A DNA stretch of 64,000 bases from Heterobasidion occidentale (taxonomy: Eukaryota > Basidiomycota > Agaricomycetes > Russulales > Bondarzewiaceae): NCBI GenBank assembly GCA_039111635.1, contig JBCAQO010000002.1:3038001-3102000 (forward strand), read 5' to 3'. Shown one piece after another: positions 12,427 through 23,535 of the stretch. Every line of letters starts with the position of its first letter. The stretch's first letter is position 1. Under the pieces are notes generated by a model. The model searched no databases, had not been told where the DNA came from, and saw nothing but the letters and a program-made list of their open reading frames with translations. A program made the translations under genes and the position numbers.

Positions 12427-14093
12427 TCAGTACGCGAGCGTCTCGACGATGGCGTCGAGGATGCGCACGGCGTCCGGGATGTAGAAGCGCTCGTACTGCA
12501 GCCCTACCGGTGTACTGCGGCGCTCGCGCGCGGGCGCGGGGGGTCAGCACGCAACAAAAGACCCGCGCGGGGAGGAGGAGGGAACAAGCACTCACTCCCA
12601 GCCTGTGACCCTCCGCACGGGCGCGGCGAGCTTCAAGAACGCGCGGCGCTGCACCTCCGCGGCGATCTCCGCGCCTACGCCCGCCGTCCGCGCCGCCTCG
12701 TGCACGAGCACCAAGCGGCCCGTGCGCTGCACGCTCTCGAGCACCGTCTCGACGTCCCACGGGAGGACGGTGCGGAGGTCGAGCAGCTCGACGCGCGCGG
12801 CGCGCAGGGACGCGGGGACGTGCGGCGCGAGGGCGGCGGGGGGGTGGGCGAGGAGGGCGAGGGCGGTTTCGCAGTGGTAGAGGGGCGTGCCCCAGGTGAG
12901 GAGGGTCAGGTCGGTGCCGGGGACGAGGACCTCTGCGCGGCCGAGGGGGAGCTCGTAGTCGTCGAGCGGGACGTGCTCGACTGGGCGCGGTCAGCGGGGG
13001 AGGGAGCGCAGAGGGAGCAGGGTGGGGCGCGCACCTGCGGAGCGGTAGAGGATCTTGGGTTCCATGAAGAGGACGGGGTTGGGGTCGCGTATGGAGGCCA
13101 GGAGGAGGCCCTTCGCTTGTATGGGGGAGCGCGGGATGACGATCTGCGGCTGCGGGTGAGCGCGCGTTCGCGGGAGACGGGCGCGGCGGGGGCGCGGCGT
13201 ACCTTGAGACCTGCTGCGCCCATGAAGAAGCCTTCCGGGCTCTGGGAGTGGTAGAGGCCGCCGTGGCCGACGGACATGGTCGGGGTGCGCACGGTGAGGC
13301 CGCCGACGTTGAACTGGCCGCCGCTGCGGTAGCGGAACTTGGCTGCTTCGTTGACCAGCTGCAAAGGATAGGTGAGGTGAGAGACAGGGAGGGAGAAGCG
13401 CGCGGGCGGCACCTGGTCAAAGGCGGGGAAGATGTAGTCCGCGAACTGAATCTGCGATGGCGGTGTGGCCCATGGCGGCCATGCCGATGGCGAAGCCGGC
13501 GATGCCCTGCTCGGAGAGCGGGGTGTTGAAGACGCGTTCGCGACCTGGATGAGGGGTGAGCGCGCGCGTGGGCGCTTAGAGGGGGATATGATCCGCACCG
13601 AATTCCTCGGCGAGGCCCTGTGCACAGGATGAGCAAGGGAGAGGACGCAGGGGGGAGGGGCGGACGGACCAGGGTGCAGCGGAAGACGCCGCCAAAGGCG
13701 ACGTCCTCGCCAAAGACGACGGCAGAGTCGTCCTTGAAGAGGGCGATGCTGGGGGCACGGGGCAGGGCGCGAGAGTGGGATGCAGGGCACGAGGAAGGAC
13801 GGACGGACGGACCTCATCGCGTCCCGTACGGCCTGGTAGAGGTTCATCTTGCGGGTCTCCCTGCCGCCGATGAAGATGTCGCGCACGGGGGGGCCGGCGT
13901 CGGGGTCGCGCCACTGGATGCCGGGGGTGCGGAGGGACGCGTCGCGGGTGGTGCGGAGGAGGGCGGAGGTGGCGATGGAGGGCAGGTGACCGCCGGCCGG
14001 GGGCGGGGAGGGCGCGGCATCGGTGGAGAGGGCGCGGGGCGGTGTGCGGGGACGGCGGGGGGCCGAGGCTGTTGCTCGACGAAGGGCGAACAT
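12427..14093 (-). CDS. BCKDHB: Branched-chain alpha-keto acid dehydrogenase E1 beta subunit
   Basis: Mitochondrial subunit of the complex that oxidatively decarboxylates the keto acids of Leu, Ile and Val; thiamine diphosphate binds at the alpha/beta interface. The N-terminus is Arg/Ala/Ser-rich and lacks acidic residues early ('[20 protein letters not shown]'), as in a mitochondrial presequence. Family blocks follow in order: '[12 protein letters not shown]', '[18 protein letters not shown]', '[20 protein letters not shown]', '[12 protein letters not shown]', '[17 protein letters not shown]', '[20 protein letters not shown]', and a C-terminal '[19 protein letters not shown]'. The [13 protein letters not shown] signature separates it from pyruvate dehydrogenase E1 beta. 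At about 13450-13456 the conserved block before QFADY lacks two bases, which breaks the frame where every homologue continues; this is probably a consensus error. It is divergent from the CreC gene, 151 bp apart. Confidence 0.93.
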
Positions 14094-14244
14094 GGGGGCG
14101 AGCGGCAGAGAGATGCGGCCGGGGCTGGCAGGGGCCGGGGTAAGATCCGGGGTGGGGACGCGTCCAGGGCGGCTGGGCGTGCCCGGGGGCGGGCCGTGTG
14201 AGCGGTTGCTTGCGTTGACGGACCCGCTCTGGCTTGGAACGACG

Positions 14245-16595
14245 ATGGAGAACGAGTCCACGTTCGTCGCTCCAGAAGGCGTCTACTCCCTCACAGAGGA
14301 CCACAAGCCCGTCCCCGTCACGCACAACGCTCCCGCCCCGCTCTTCCCCACCCGCCTCTCCACAACACTCGTCCGCTTCCCCCCCGCAAAGCCCGCGCCC
14401 TCCCCCGGCCTCACTCAGCTCCTCGGCGGCAGCAAGGACTTCTGGAAGGACAGGGCCCCCCCCCACAAGGACGACGCCCTCAGCGTCTCCAGCAGCGACA
14501 CCCCCGACGAGGGCACCTCCCCCGACCCCTCCAACGCTCAGGACAGCGTCCCCCCCACCCCCGTCGCAACCCACGACCAGCACCATGGCCTCTTCGCACA
14601 CCACCCCGCACCCAAGAAGAAGTCCGCCTCCCGCCCAAAGCACAACATGCGCACAACCTCCTCCACCTTCATCACCCGCCTCCACTCCCTCGAGGGCCTC
14701 TCAAAGGCCCTCCAGGCGAAGCAGGGCGACGTCACCTTCCTCTTCTACAACTCTGCGAAGAACTTTTACTGGTTAGAAACAGGCTCAAAGTCAAAAGTGC
14801 GCCCACTCCCTCTTCTCCCGCTGTTCCCTCTCACCCCGGCCCTGTCCCGGTTTACGTTCAGGATCCCTTGACGCGCATATCCTTCTCCGCCTACCCCACA
14901 TGTCACGACGTCAACCAAGCTACCGTCTCCCACGAGCACATAGACGTCGTCATCGGCTTCAACACCGGCGACCTCGTCTGGTTCGGTGAGCGCAACCCCT
15001 CCGCTCTCCCGCAGCCCCGCTCACGCAGCAGCCTCCGCGCCCAGACCCCATCGCCTCGCGCTACGGCCGCCTCAACAAACAGGTGCGCTCCCGTCTCCCT
15101 TCAGCCGACCCCGTCCCTCTCACACCCGCCCCTCCCCCCCCTCCAGGGCCGAATCTCCAAATCCCCCTGCACCGCCGTCCGCTGGGTCCCCTCCTCCCCG
15201 AACCTCTTCCTCGTCTCCCACGCAGACGGCACCATCATCGTCTACGACAAGGACCGCGACGACGGCCTCTTTGCCCCGCAGGACCCACACTCGGGCCCCC
15301 CGCCGCCCTCCGCGCGCCCAGCGGGAGCCGGCGGCGCGTGGAACCCCCTCGACACCATCTTCGTCACCATGCCCCCGTGGCACCCCGTCAACGGCGGCCC
15401 CGGCGCCGCGGGCGCCGGCGGGCGGGGCGAGCGCGACAAGGCGGCGAAGAACCCCGTGAGCCACTGGAAGGTGGCCCACCGCAGCATCGTAGGTGCGTCG
15501 CTCGTCCGCCGTGTGTTTGGCCGCAAGACGGAGACGCCGCTGGCTCTTAAGATTTCGTGTTTTCGCCCGACGTGAAGTACGTCGCTGCCATCTCGGAGGA
15601 CGGGTGCCTCCGCGTGATCGACACCCTGGCGGAGCAGTGAGTTCGACCGCGTCTCGTGCGCGCAGATGGCTGACGGCGGCGGGAAGGCTCGTCGACTGCT
15701 ACGCGGCGTACTTCGGCGCGCTCACCAGCGTCGCGTGGTCCCCCGACGGGCGATTCATCATCGTAAGCGCGCGCTCCCTCCTCCCTCCTTTTCTCGCCCC
15801 GGCGCGCCGCTCATCCCCGCGTGCTCCCCTCCCCCGGGCTGGAAAAGACCGGCGGGCAGGACGACCTCGTGAACATCTTCTCGCCGTGGGAACAGCGCGT
15901 CATCGCGCGCTGCCAGGGCCACTCGTCCTTCGTCTCGGCCGTCGCGTTCGACGACGCGCGCTGCGACGGCCGCACGTACCGCTTCGGCAGCGTCGGCGAA
16001 GACAACAAGCTCATCCTGGTGCGTCCCCCCCCTCCTCCCTCCCCCCGCGCGCTCACGCCCGCGCCCCCGAAAGTGGGACTTCTCCAGCGGCGTGCTCCAC
16101 CGCCCAAAGCTGCAGCCGACGCAGCGCCTCTCGACCGCCTCGACGCTCTCCCTCGCCCTCCGCCGCCGCGAGACCGCCGCGACGGCCGCCGCGGACCGCT
16201 CGACGCTGCACCTCCCCGCGCCGCTCGCGGACGGCCCGCTCCCGCGCTACCACCCCGCGCCATCGCGCAACGAAGTCGCAGTCGTGCAGCCCGTCCTGGT
16301 GCGTCTCTCCCCCTCCTTCCTTCTAATCCCCTCTCTCCCTCTCCCTCCCCCTCCCTCTATCTCCCACACTTTGCTTGCCCGCTACGCGCGCGCCGTCTGA
16401 CGCGGCCCGCAGGTGAAGCAGCTCGAGGGCGACATCCTCACCGCCGTCGCCTTCCTCCCCCGCGCGCTCCTCACCGCGTCCAAGGTCGGCCACGTCAAGC
16501 TCTGGATCCGCCCGCTCGCCGTGCGCGCGCGCCGCCTCAAGAACGGGCACCCCGCGCACCGCGTCGCGTCGATGACCCTCGACAGCGTCGGGTGA
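14245..16595 (+). CDS. creC: WD40 protein of the CreC / WDR20-DMWD family
   Basis: In Aspergillus, CreC binds and stabilises the deubiquitinase CreB and takes part in carbon catabolite repression; WDR20 does the same for USP12/46. Here a long N-terminal region rich in Ser, Pro and Thr is followed by '[12 protein letters not shown]', '[16 protein letters not shown]', '[20 protein letters not shown]', '[20 protein letters not shown]', '[15 protein letters not shown]', '[20 protein letters not shown]', '[14 protein letters not shown]' and '[13 protein letters not shown]', which are WD blades in the family's order. At least seven introns can be placed and all keep the frame, for example the acceptor before '[11 protein letters not shown]'. 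Despite its high GC content this gene reads cleanly. The start at 14245 lies 151 bp from the divergent E1-beta start. The symbol follows Aspergillus usage. Confidence 0.88.
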
Positions 16596-16881
16596 CGCCC
16601 GCGCGCGGCGTCTCCTCGCCTTTCGCCTTCTGTTTTCGTCTTCGGAGCGCTCGCTCGCCGCCCGGGGGCGTTTCTCGCTGTGGATTCTTGCCTGCTTATC
16701 GTATATTGTACTGTAGTACTACACGCGCGGAGCGGCGCCCTGTACGGCACATAAATTATTACATCTCGTTTTGTCCCGGTGTTCCCTTGCGGGCGTTGGA
16801 GATACAGTGATAGGATAGAATACACTCGGCGTCGGTCATATGCAGCAGGGACACGCGCGCCCCACGTCGTCGGCGTGCGGC

Positions 16882-17183
16882 TCAGTCGAGCTCCTCGCCC
16901 TCGCCGCCGCTCCCGCTCCCGCTCTCGTCGTCCATCTCGTCCGCGTCCTCCGTCTCGCCGGTACGGTCCCCCACCTCGTCCATATCCTCCATGTCCGCGT
17001 CGAGGTCCTCGCCGTCCTCTTCCTCGTTGTCCTCGTGGTTGTCCTCGTCCTCGTCGCTGTTGTTGCGGTCCTCATCGTCGTCGTCGTCGTCGCTGTCGTT
17101 CGTCATGGGCGAGCCGCCGGACTCGCCGCGCGAGGACGCGGCCGAGTCGCCCTCGTCGGAGCCCTCGTCCGCCTGTGTGCGCG

Positions 17184-17215
<32 letters not shown>

Positions 17216-17746
17216 GTGCGTGCGCGTGCGTGTGTGCGTGCGTGCGTGTGTGCGTGTGTGCGTGTGTGCGTGCGGGGCAGATGATGTGCGGTCGGTCGGT
17301 CAGTTGGGTCAGGATGGGAGAGGACTGGGCGCGCGCTCACGTCGTTCTTCTCTTCCTGCTGCGTCAGCGTCTTCCCGATCGGCACGAGGAAGTGGTACCC
17401 GCGCCTGCGCACCGCGGACGTCTGTGCAGCGCACACATGCGTTCATCCGCCCATCCGCCCATCCGCCCATCCACCCATCCACCCATCCATTCAGTCAGTC
17501 AGTCAGTCAGTCAGCCACTCAATCCAAGCTCGGCCAGGACGCGGGGGGCACACGCACGATATCGTCGACCTCGGCCTCCTCGTCGCTGAGGTCGTCCATC
17601 TCGCGCACGAGGTCGCGCCGCGCGTTCATGCGCGCGTCGTAGCGCCCGTGGCGCGGCAGCGGCGTCGGGTGCGGCTGCGGCGGGCGCGGGAGCAGCGAGG
17701 GGAAGATCGGCGAGCGGGGCAGCACGGTCGGCGTCGCGACGGACAT
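16882..17746 (-). CDS. APC15: Anaphase-promoting complex subunit 15 (Apc15/Mnd2-like)
   Basis: Small acidic subunit of the APC/C ubiquitin ligase; in animals and yeast it promotes turnover of the mitotic checkpoint complex. The start 'MSVATPTVLPRSPIF' leads into the family's 'FPSLLPRP' block, then a middle exon with 'YHFLVPIGKTLTQQEE' (the LVPIGK signature), then an Asp/Glu-rich tail including 'DLDADMEDMDEVGD' and ending 'GGEGEELD'. Two introns are visible, at about 17430-17518 and 17175-17341. Both are filled with tetranucleotide repeats. The gene converges with CreC (287 bp between stops) and follows MTHFR on the same strand. The call rests on short motifs and overall layout. Confidence 0.8.
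17186..17272. repeat. (GCGT)n/(GTGT)n microsatellite in an Apc15 intron
   Basis: A run of GTGC/GTGT tetranucleotides fills much of the second intron of the Apc15 gene. It lies between the acidic-tail exon and the exon that carries LVPIGK. Confidence 0.9.
17440..17518. repeat. (CATC CGCC) and (CAGT)n microsatellites in an Apc15 intron
   Basis: Units of CCATCCGC/CCATCCAC at about 17446-17488 are followed by CAGT repeats at about 17491-17513, inside the first intron of the Apc15 gene. Confidence 0.88.
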
Positions 17747-17969
17747 GATGGCGCGCGAGAGCGAGAGGCTCAGAGGGGGCGGTGTCACTCACGGCGTGAC
17801 GCGACGCGACGCGGGAGTCCAGCTGACTCCCGAGTGCCACAGGCCTTCGTGAGCCGCACTGTGCGGCGTGCGCGCCGGGAAGGGCTTTGCGATTGCGATG
17901 CGACTACGTACACGCGAATGCAGCTATTTCTACTTTTGTGCTCCTCTATATCATCGTCGACCCCGCGCG

Positions 17970-20357
17970 TCAGGCCGCGCCCGCCTCCGGCGCGTCCTCG
18001 AACAGGAACCGCCACAGCGCGTCCGGGTCCTTGAAGTCGTGGTGCGTGACGTTCACCAGCCACCGGGTGTTCCGGATCTCCTCCAGCAGCGCGCGCTCCT
18101 CGGAGCCGGGCTCGAAGAGCGACGCCCAGTCGTTCCATATCGAAAAGGCCTCGTCCTGCGGGCGCGTCAGATGGGCGCGCACGCACACACACGGGGAGGG
18201 ACGCGATGAATCGCGCGGCGCACCTTCCAGGTCAGGAACGACTCCCGCTCGATGATCGTCGACTGCACGATCTCCTGTCCAGTAAACACCCCCCACGTCA
18301 CCGCGTTCCGCTCCCCCTCGGCGATGTTCGTGCGCAGCTCGCCCTAACGAAGGTCACACGATCCCCCGCCGCACAACGGAGCGCTTACCGTGTGGCTGGC
18401 CGCGAGCAGGTCGACGGATCCCTTACCCTGCGCCTTGACCCGCTTCTCCAGCCTCTCGACCGCCTCGATCCCGACGAAGAACTCCACAAACGCCTTCTGG
18501 AACACGTACCCGTTCGCCGGGCCCCACCCAAAGACCGGGTCATCAGAGCGCCGCCCGTCGACAGCGGGCTGCGAGCCGACGGGCCACCACCCCGTCCGCG
18601 CGAGGCGCTTCAGGTGCGGCAGGATATGCTGCGACTCGAGCGAGAGCGGCGTCGGCGAGAACGGCCACGACAGCGTTTCGGAGGACAGGAAGCGCAGGCA
18701 GATCGCGGTGATGTCCGCCGGGCCCTGCGGCCGGGCCCACTGCTTGGACACTTCGACGGGCTGCGTGACGGGGCGGCGGGGTCAGAGCCGGGGACGGCGG
18801 ACAGCGAGCGGGGAGAGGACGCTGACCAGTCTGCTGAAGTTGCCCCACAGGTCCTGGTTCCCGAACGCGGGGCTGCTGACGTCGCCGAAACGACCGTTGG
18901 GGAACTCGTCCCAGGTGGCCGCGTTGTTCACTTCTCCCTTGCCGATGTCGCCCTCGCCTGGTCTGTGGTGCGACGAAAGGCCGTTGGCCGCGATGTTCGT
19001 GGCGCTTGCCGGGCTGACCACGAACTCCGAGTCGGCGGTAGATGAGGGGACGACGGGGGTCTCCTGGACGCATGGACAGTGTCAAAGGGTACACCGTGAG
19101 CGGTGCTGCGAGACACGCACAGCGATCAGTCTGTTATGGGATATCGAGCTCCCTGGTGCCCAGCCCAGAGTTTCCAGGGTTCTCTGTATGCTCTTTTCCA
19201 GATTGAGCGTACACAAGTGAAAGCCTCGGATGCCGCCGTGGCCCATCAATCGCTGGATGGTGTTCACGGCAAACGAAACACCATAGTCCTTCACTTTTTG
19301 GTCGTCGTGCTTGGAGATGTGAACAAAGAGCGAATGAACATCAACGAAAGGAGACGACTTACCTTGATGGGTTCGAGATCAGCCTGCATGGAGTCGGGGA
19401 CGTGAATACCGCACAGCTTTGTCAGACGGATGAAAGAAGAGTACGTCTGAAGAGGCATGATCCCCGGAATAATGGGGACAGTGATACCTGGAACAGATGA
19501 GCGAGCGTTCATACGTCCGTCCGTCATATCTACAGACCTCGCTGTCGGACCTTGGCGATCCAGCGGATAAAGTTATCCACGTCGTAGAAGAGCTGCGTGA
19601 CAATATAATCAGCGCCTGCGTCAACCTTCGCTTTCAGATGCTCGATCTCGTCGTCCTCTGTTCCTTCATTGTCCGTGTGGCCATCAGGGTAGCCTATGGG
19701 GCAGATAAGAACAAGACAGAAACGGCAAAGAGGGCAAGATGACCTGCCACCCCGATCGAGAACGCATCTGAGAATTCAGGACTCGAGCGGATATAAGACA
19801 CCAGGTCGACCGCGTGTTTGAATCGCGGGTCTGTGGGGATCCAGTACTCTTCTCCCCTCGGAGGATCTGAGCGCGGGCCCGGGTGAGTCATGTTCGTACG
19901 ATACAACATAGATCGCACCTCCTCTGAGAGCCATGACGTTCTGGATGCCAAGTTCCTTTGCAGCCTGTTATCCTGCTCAGTCAGCTCTTTCGAAGATCGC
20001 TGAAAGGAATGAACCGTACTCTGAGCGCATCGTCCACCGTCCCCTTCTCCATGTTAGTGCACGTCAGATGCATGACAGTGTCGATCCCATATTCTCGCTG
20101 CGTCAACGATGCTAGTTCGAGCGTCCGATCCCTGGTCGAGCCTCCCGCCCCCCATGTGATGTTGATTGCGAGCGGCTTGAGCTCTGCGAGGCGGGATATG
20201 CGCAGCAGAAGGTTGCTGAAGCCCTGTCGAGCATGTCGGGATCGAAGGGGCGTCGGGTAACAGTGAGATCGGCGCTCACCTGGTCCGTTCTCGGGGGGAA
20301 GAACTCGAACGTGTAGAAGGGCCCATCAGAGGCCTCGAGTTTTTCTACCAACTTCAT
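17970..20357 (-). CDS. MET13: Methylenetetrahydrofolate reductase
   Basis: Reduces 5,10-methylene-THF to 5-methyl-THF, the methyl donor for methionine synthesis; FAD-dependent. The start 'MKLVEKLEASDGPFYTFEFF' at 20357 leads into the TIM-barrel catalytic domain: 'FFPPRTDQ', 'AINITWGAGGSTRDRTLELA', 'MHLTCTN', 'LGIQNVMALRGDPPRGEEYW', 'AGADYIVTQLFYDVDNFIRW', 'GITVPIIPGIMPLQTYSSF' and 'GFHLCTLNLEKSI'. A linker is followed by the eukaryotic C-terminal regulatory domain with 'WPVGSQPAVDG', 'FGWGPANGYVFQKAFVEFF', 'AVTWGVFTGQEIVQSTI' and 'FSIWNDWASLFEPGSEERA', ending 'EAGAA'. Full length, roughly 600-650 residues, with short introns throughout. Yeast has two paralogues (MET12 and MET13); the symbol is a best guess. 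A CACGTG site in the upstream spacer fits methionine-pathway control. Confidence 0.93.
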
Positions 20358-20744
20358 AGGCACCAGGTCTGTTTGGCGTCCGATTAACACATGGACTACG
20401 CGCCGTGATTTATGGAGGACTGAAGGGTCACTGACATCGGTCGTAGATGATGTACTTTGATCGCAAGCAAGCTCAAGAGTGTATGTGCTCGGCGCTCGCG
20501 GTCCAACGTCCAGTCACCGATTCCGGGCGCGGATTGGGAAACTCGGAACGGGATCGCTGCACCACGTGCACCGGAGTGCCGGAGTGCGGGGTAGCAAACA
20601 GACCCAAATAGGACACTCCGGCCGAGGCGCCTGTGCCTCGAGAGCAGGACATCATCGTCTGAGCGCACACTCACCCTACTCGCCTTTCTTCTCCCCGTGC
20701 AGGCTCACTTTGCTTCATATTCCACGCCCTACTTTCCGACAGAG
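20358..20744. promoter_or_regulatory. Divergent promoter of MTHFR and RAB6, with a CACGTG site
   Basis: A 387-bp spacer between two divergent starts. A perfect palindrome CACGTG lies at 20573-20578. In yeasts and filamentous fungi Cbf1-type bHLH proteins bind this sequence upstream of sulfur and methionine genes, so a role in MTHFR regulation is plausible. One hexamer in 387 bp can also arise by chance in GC-rich DNA. Confidence 0.4.
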
Positions 20745-21714
<970 letters not shown>

Positions 21715-21970
21715 ATCCTGTACTTCGGACTGTTCCCCTGTGCATCATTATTCTGCTTCTAGACGGAAACGATGTTTCACGACTTCAAGTATATACCATC
21801 CACTTACATCTACGGCAGCGGCGATAATTATGGAGCTACCTGAACTGCTAACAAACCCGTGTGTATCAACATATGGTGCAAACCACTCTGAGCAAGATGG
21901 TAGTTCCTGAACTACCACTTTTTCGAGTGAAATCATAACTTGACTTTGGCTTCTTCTGTGAGTGATAAAA

Positions 21971-23413
21971 CTATCCTCTGTTCATCGTATTTCCGGCACC
22001 TTTGGCATTCTCGTCAGTGTACCTCGCCCAGTTCTCATCTTGCTGCCTCTTCTCTTCGGCCTTTTCCTCCGCAAAGGTAGTACCATCCTGTTCCGAATCC
22101 ATTGTCAGCTGTTCCTTGGACGTGGGCTGAGCAGCCGATGCGGGGCTGACAGAGCGAAAGGCATGAGTAATCGTTGAGATCCATGGAGCTAAGTATTACT
22201 CACCCGCCGCCGGTAATGAATTTGCCTCGTTCTCGCTCGATATCAAGGTATTCGTCGATGGTCATGGTCGGTAGACGGTGGTCGGCCTGGAAAACCTGAG
22301 ATTTCAGTTGGGCACGGTCGGCGGCTGAGGATGGAAGGATTGTGAATGGCTGCAGCGGCTGCGGGCACGTCGCGATCAGCCATGATAATTGCACTTTGAA
22401 GGATTGGAAGCGAATTTACCTTTCCTTTGGCGTCCAGCAGTGGCTTGCCTTTACCAGTCAGTCTCATTGCATCAAGCTTCCAGTCCAGATCGTCTGTGTT
22501 TCGGGATCCCGACTGCCCCTCTGGAGGCCCTGGAGGTGTGGGCGGGGCATTTTTCAAGAGTTCGAATTCTTGGCTGAGGCTGTCCAACTGTGCTCGAGCT
22601 TGCGCGTACATGAGCCTCAGGAGAAGCAGAGTGACTTCGCGCAGAATATCGTCTGCATCATCTTCCTCTTCTTCTTCGGAAGAGGGGGAGGCAGAGATGG
22701 GTAGAAGAGATGCGATGAGGTCAAAGTCGGTAGGGCTGTCATCGAGAGAATTGCCCGGGGTATGGCGACGTCGGCGGAGGGCCTGCCAAATCGTGTTGGT
22801 TGATCAAGCAATGAGACTGGATTCATACACACATACGTCAACCTTGGACCTGATCTCTCTTTCCTTCTGATATTGTTTGATCTTGGCTTCCCGCCTCCTA
22901 GCTGGGTCAGCGATGGCAGGCGCCTTCTTGCCATACAGCTCTCGCTCAGACTCGGGGATGACCTCGTAGTTCTCCAGGCTAGATACAAATGCGAGAAGAT
23001 TCGCCTGGATTCTGCAGTCGGTCAAACCTGGCGCAGAAGATCCCAGCGCGACAGATATTACATACCTCTGACTCACGAAGACGTGCAAGCCGCTCTTCTC
23101 TCTCTGGGGCCCTGGCGCGCGATTCTGCCTCCGCGAGGACGAATGGAACAAATAGATATATCAGATCCCGCGTCGCAATGTCCTCCAGGATCTCGTTTGG
23201 ACTGAACAAGGAGAGGTCTGAAAGTCGAGACCGAGCCTGTCGAAGATCCTTTTGGGCTGAAGCGATCAAGTCCTGGAGGGTCCGTCATCAGAGCACAACA
23301 CAAAGAGCGCTTTGATTGGGACATACTTGTGTTTCATCAGCGATTGTGGGTAGGTTGGATGCCCTCGAGAGCGCAGTGAGGGCTCTGTGAAAGAGCGCAG
23401 GAAGAGAGTCCAT
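21971..23413 (-). CDS. TAP42: TAP42 / alpha4 (IGBP1) regulator of PP2A-like phosphatases
   Basis: Binds free catalytic subunits of PP2A, PP4 and PP6 and works downstream of TOR. The start 'MDSLPALFHRALTAL' at 23413 opens the helical N-terminal domain, with 'LSLFSPNEILEDIATRDLIY' and 'REAKIKQYQKEREIRSKVD'. A Glu-rich loop follows, then 'VTLLLLRLMYAQARAQLDSL'. The conserved C-terminal block includes 'PTMTIDEYLDIERERGKFI' and ends 'ENWARYTDENAKGAGNTMNR', which is diagnostic of the family. Several short introns interrupt it. The start is only 122 bp from the divergent Pot1 start, so the two share a promoter. Confidence 0.94.
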
Positions 23414-23535
23414 GACGTCGGCGTATCTGGGGTCCGCGTCGCGCTACGCGAAGGGCCACTCAACGCGCTCGCGCTTCTGCCGTCACGTCGCGTCGCGACC
23501 GACCATCGACTTTTCCCTCTCCCCTCCAAAGCTTC

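Noticed and set aside
12340..13254. 304-codon plus-strand open frame across the E1-beta gene
   Set aside because: It is antisense to conserved BCKDHB exons and its length is explained by the high GC content, which removes stop codons. No domain words are present.
14158..14163. ACGCGT box near the E1-beta/CreC promoter
   Set aside because: A single hexamer in very GC-rich DNA, inside the presumed 5' leader of non-replication genes. A chance occurrence is likely.
13576..14685. Long minus-strand frame overlapping the E1-beta 5' end and the CreC start
   Set aside because: Gly/Val-rich and Pro/Arg-rich composition without motifs, and it covers the opposite strand of two well-supported genes.
17186..17518. 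Regularly spaced short repeats that could suggest a CRISPR-like array
   Set aside because: Simple tetranucleotide runs without unique spacers, inside introns of a eukaryotic gene.
16779..17642. Arg-rich 287-codon plus-strand frame
   Set aside because: Antisense to Apc15 and its microsatellite introns. The composition comes from GCG/CGT repeats.
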